Assembly (NCBI GenBank): GCA_031283865.1
Contig: JAITAX010000142.1
Coordinates: 1 to 6,371 of the forward strand
Source: Eubacteriales Family XIII. Incertae Sedis bacterium
GTDB taxonomy: Bacteria > Bacillota > Clostridia > Peptostreptococcales > Anaerovoracaceae
DNA length: 6,371 nucleotides
Direction: 5' to 3'
Position numbers and translations under genes: made by a program. The notes beneath the pieces were generated by a model. It saw only the letters and a list, made by a program, of their open reading frames with translations, was not told where the DNA came from and did not search any database. Of the stretch, positions 4,713 to 6,371 are shown in pieces (position 1 is the first letter of the stretch; each line of letters opens with the position of its first letter).

Positions 4713-5909
4713 TCAGCGCGTGAGCCTGTAGGTGTCCCGCGCGATCATCAACTCCTCGTTCGTCGGAATCAGCAGAATCGCGACCTTGGAATCGTCGCGG
4801 CTGATGATGGTTTCCTTGCCCCTGACGTTGTTCTTCACGAGGTCGAGTTTGATGCCGAGATTGCCGAGTTCGGAGCAGATGACGCTGCGCATACGGGCGC
4901 TGTTCTCGCCGAGCCCCGCCGTGAATACGATGGCGTCCACGCCGTTCATTTCGGCGATGTAGGCGCCGATGTAGAAACGCACCTTATGCGCGAACACCTT
5001 GATGGCGAGGGAGGCCCTTTCGTTGCCCTCCTCCACGGCCGCTTCGAGATCGCGGAAGTCGCTGCTGACGCCGGAGATGCCCAGCACGCCCGATTCCTTG
5101 TTCAGCACGTCTATGACATCGTGGAGGTGGATGCCCTCCTTATCGCGGATGAAAGACACGATGGCGGGGTCGAGATCGCCGGAACGCGTACCCATGACGA
5201 GGCCCTCAAGCGGCGTGAAGCCCATGGAGGTGTCGACGCACCTGCCGCGCTTGATGGCCGTCACGCTGGCGCCGTTGCCCAGATGGCAGGTGATGATCTT
5301 GAGATCGTTCAGATGCACGCCGAGCATGACCGAGGCCCGCTCCGCGACGTATTTGTGGCTCGTGCCGTGAAAACCGTAGCGGCGAACCTTGTATTTTTCG
5401 TAATATCTGTAGGGCAGCGCGTAAATATATGCCTCCTGCGGCATCGTCTGATGGAAAGCCGTGTCGAACACGGCGACCATGGGCGTTTCGGGCATCAATT
5501 CGCTGCAAGCCCTGATGCCGAGCAGGTTGGGGGGATTGTGCAGCGGCGCAAGCTCGACGCATTCCTCGAGCGCGCTGATAACGCTGTCGTTGATCGGTAC
5601 GGAACTCGCGTACTTCTCGCCGGCGTGGACCACCCTATGCCCGACCGCGCCGATGTCGCGCATGGAGGATATGACCCCGTGTTCCTTGTCGAGCAGGGCG
5701 TCGATCACATGCCCGATGGCTTCCTTGTGACTTTCCATAGGCGTTATGAGTTTGAATTTATCGTCCAAACCGGTCTTTTCGTGCGTGAGCGCAGAACCCT
5801 CGATGCCGATCCTTTCGACCAAACCCTTGGCTAAGAGGGCCTCGCCGGTCATGTCCAATATCTGATACTTCAGTGACGAACTGCCACAATTGATAACCAA
5901 TACTTTCAT
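4713..5909 (-). CDS. ackA: Acetate kinase
   Basis: AckA interconverts acetate plus ATP and acetyl-phosphate plus ADP in the cytoplasm. In a fermenter it yields ATP by substrate-level phosphorylation, with acetyl-phosphate coming from phosphotransacetylase. The product has 398 residues, the full family length. Family motifs are complete: VINCGSSSLKY (N7), GHRVVHAGEK (R92), ELAPLHNPPN, VFDTAFHQTMP (D149), YGFHGTSHKY (H181), THL-type block TCHLGNGASV, GLVMGTRSGDLDP (R242), FTAGLGENS and PTNEEL (E385). These match the catalytic and binding residues known from the Methanosarcina enzyme with an offset of one. ATG 5909 has AAAGGA 7 nt upstream. The gene has its own promoter and terminator and no pta beside it. 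The TmcAL gene lies upstream on the same strand, an arrangement seen in other Bacillota. Confidence 0.98.
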   Translation of the reverse strand: MKVLVINCGSSSLKYQILDMTGEALLAKGLVERIGIEGSALTHEKTGLDDKFKLITPMESHKEAIGHVIDALLDKEHGVISSMRDIGAVGHRVVHAGEKYASSVPINDSVISALEECVELAPLHNPPNLLGIRACSELMPETPMVAVFDTAFHQTMPQEAYIYALPYRYYEKYKVRRYGFHGTSHKYVAERASVMLGVHLNDLKIITCHLGNGASVTAIKRGRCVDTSMGFTPLEGLVMGTRSGDLDPAIVSFIRDKEGIHLHDVIDVLNKESGVLGISGVSSDFRDLEAAVEEGNERASLAIKVFAHKVRFYIGAYIAEMNGVDAIVFTAGLGENSARMRSVICSELGNLGIKLDLVKNNVRGKETIISRDDSKVAILLIPTNEELMIARDTYRLTR

Positions 5910-5964
5910 TGCTTTTTCCTTTCATGGTTACGATTCATGAACAGATGCAAAATTACTTTTCTTT

Positions 5965-5993
5965 ATTTTACCGGCCGGGCGTCCGGGATTCAA
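5965..5993 (-). promoter_or_regulatory. Promoter of ackA
   Basis: TTGAAT (5993-5988) and TAAAAT (5970-5965) are separated by 17 bp on the - strand. The spacer is unusually GC-rich (CCCGG...GGCCGG), while the -10 flank is A/T-rich. The leader would be about 50 nt. The -35 box is identical to that of the mcp promoter. Confidence 0.7.
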
Positions 5994-5997
5994 GGAC

Positions 5998-6036
5998 AAA
6001 AAAACAAAAGCCCGTCAAAAAGGGATCGCAAGCCCT
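5998..6036 (-). terminator. Possible weak terminator after the TmcAL gene
   Basis: On the - strand AGGG/CCCT (outer 4 bp, 6036-6033 with 6024-6021) is followed by TTTTT and then a second T-rich stretch with T4 and T7 runs (6009-5998). The stem is short and has a mismatch next to it, so termination may be partial and some transcripts could read into ackA. Confidence 0.35.
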
Positions 6037-6048
6037 GCGCGGCGACCG

Positions 6049-6371
6049 TTATTTATGCGTTTGCGCGGCAGCGGTCGCAATCCGGCCTCCGTCGAGAACA
6101 AAGGGATGCTTCCTGTAGTCGGAGCCTGCGCGCATGGCGCCGTCGCCGATCAAATTGTAGATGTCGGATGCCAGTATGTCGAGCGCGAGCAGCTCCGCCG
6201 CCGGCGAAGCCGAGACCGTGTCCCGCCTGTGCAGTTTCGTTATGATGGGGATATCCGTACAGGCTTTGACGCGGCGCAGGATGCCGCCGCCCTTTTCGGA
6301 AAGGGCCAGCACGCGCAGATAGCCGGGCCGGACTGCGTCGAGCGCCGCAAAGCGTTCGCGCGTTATGCCGA
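6049..6371 (-). CDS. tmcAL: TmcAL (YlbM family) tRNA-Met cytidine acetate ligase, C-terminal part (5' end outside window)
   Basis: The last 106 residues of a gene that continues past the right edge. The family member from Bacillus subtilis makes N4-acetylcytidine at the wobble position of elongator tRNA-Met, using acetate and ATP through acetyl-AMP. What is visible is only the conserved C-terminal part: RPGYLRVLALSEKGGGILRR, then DIPIITKL, then LALDILASDIYNLIG, and DYRKHPFVL near the end. These match the family blocks (YLRVLGF.EKG, LPIITNL, LE..ATDIY, DY...P). The nucleotide-binding HIGH-type motifs are upstream and unseen. The GTG at 6312 is not used as a start, because the homology runs past it to the edge. 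The stop TAA is at 6051-6049, 55 bp before the ackA -35 box. I recognised it from family pattern only; a related member of the same superfamily is the main alternative. Confidence 0.8.
   Translation of the reverse strand, partial: GITRERFAALDAVRPGYLRVLALSEKGGGILRRVKACTDIPIITKLHRRDTVSASPAAELLALDILASDIYNLIGDGAMRAGSDYRKHPFVLDGGRIATAAAQTHK

Noticed and set aside
4419..5834. 471-codon + strand open frame antisense to ackA
   Set aside because: It mirrors the codon structure of ackA, has no motif of its own and no ribosome binding site; ackA motifs are complete on the other strand.

Overview
This is a G+C-rich window from an ordinary bacterial chromosome, most likely a member of the Bacillota (Clostridia-like). 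The taxonomic hint comes from a T-box leader RNA, a PurF of the Fe-S-cluster (Bacillus) type, AckA next to the TmcAL/YlbM family gene, and sigma-A-type promoters with purine-rich ribosome binding sites. No mobile element, CRISPR array, tRNA or rRNA is visible.

Layout from left to right: (1) the 3' part of purF on the + strand (1-657), running off the left edge; (2) a long GC-rich hairpin in the gap between convergent genes (667-695); (3) a TrpB2-type tryptophan synthase beta gene on the - strand (754-2142); (4) its control region on the - strand (2243-2550), made of a strong promoter and a complete tryptophan-type T-box riboswitch with specifier loop, antiterminator and competing terminator; (5) a methyl-accepting chemotaxis protein gene on the - strand (2605-4419), preceded by a promoter and a structured leader of about 175 nt that I cannot assign to a known riboswitch class; (6) ackA, acetate kinase, on the - strand (4713-5909), with its own promoter and a clear intrinsic terminator; (7) the 3' end of a TmcAL (YlbM-type) gene on the - strand (6049-6371), running off the right edge.

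Each complete gene on the - strand looks like its own transcription unit: a recognisable promoter with 17-bp spacing precedes trpB2, mcp and ackA. The best-supported regulatory story is tryptophan: uncharged tRNA-Trp should pair with the UGG specifier and with the UGGC bulge of the antiterminator and so switch on a stand-alone trpB2, which has no trpA beside it. TrpB2 would then make tryptophan from serine and free (salvaged) indole. AckA (acetate/acetyl-phosphate) and TmcAL (acetate-dependent tRNA acetylation) share acetate as a substrate. The least explained part is the mcp leader: a 9-bp closing helix, an inner 10-bp hairpin, a strong Shine-Dalgarno-like sequence without a start codon, and a tail identical over 13 bp to the tail of the ackA terminator.
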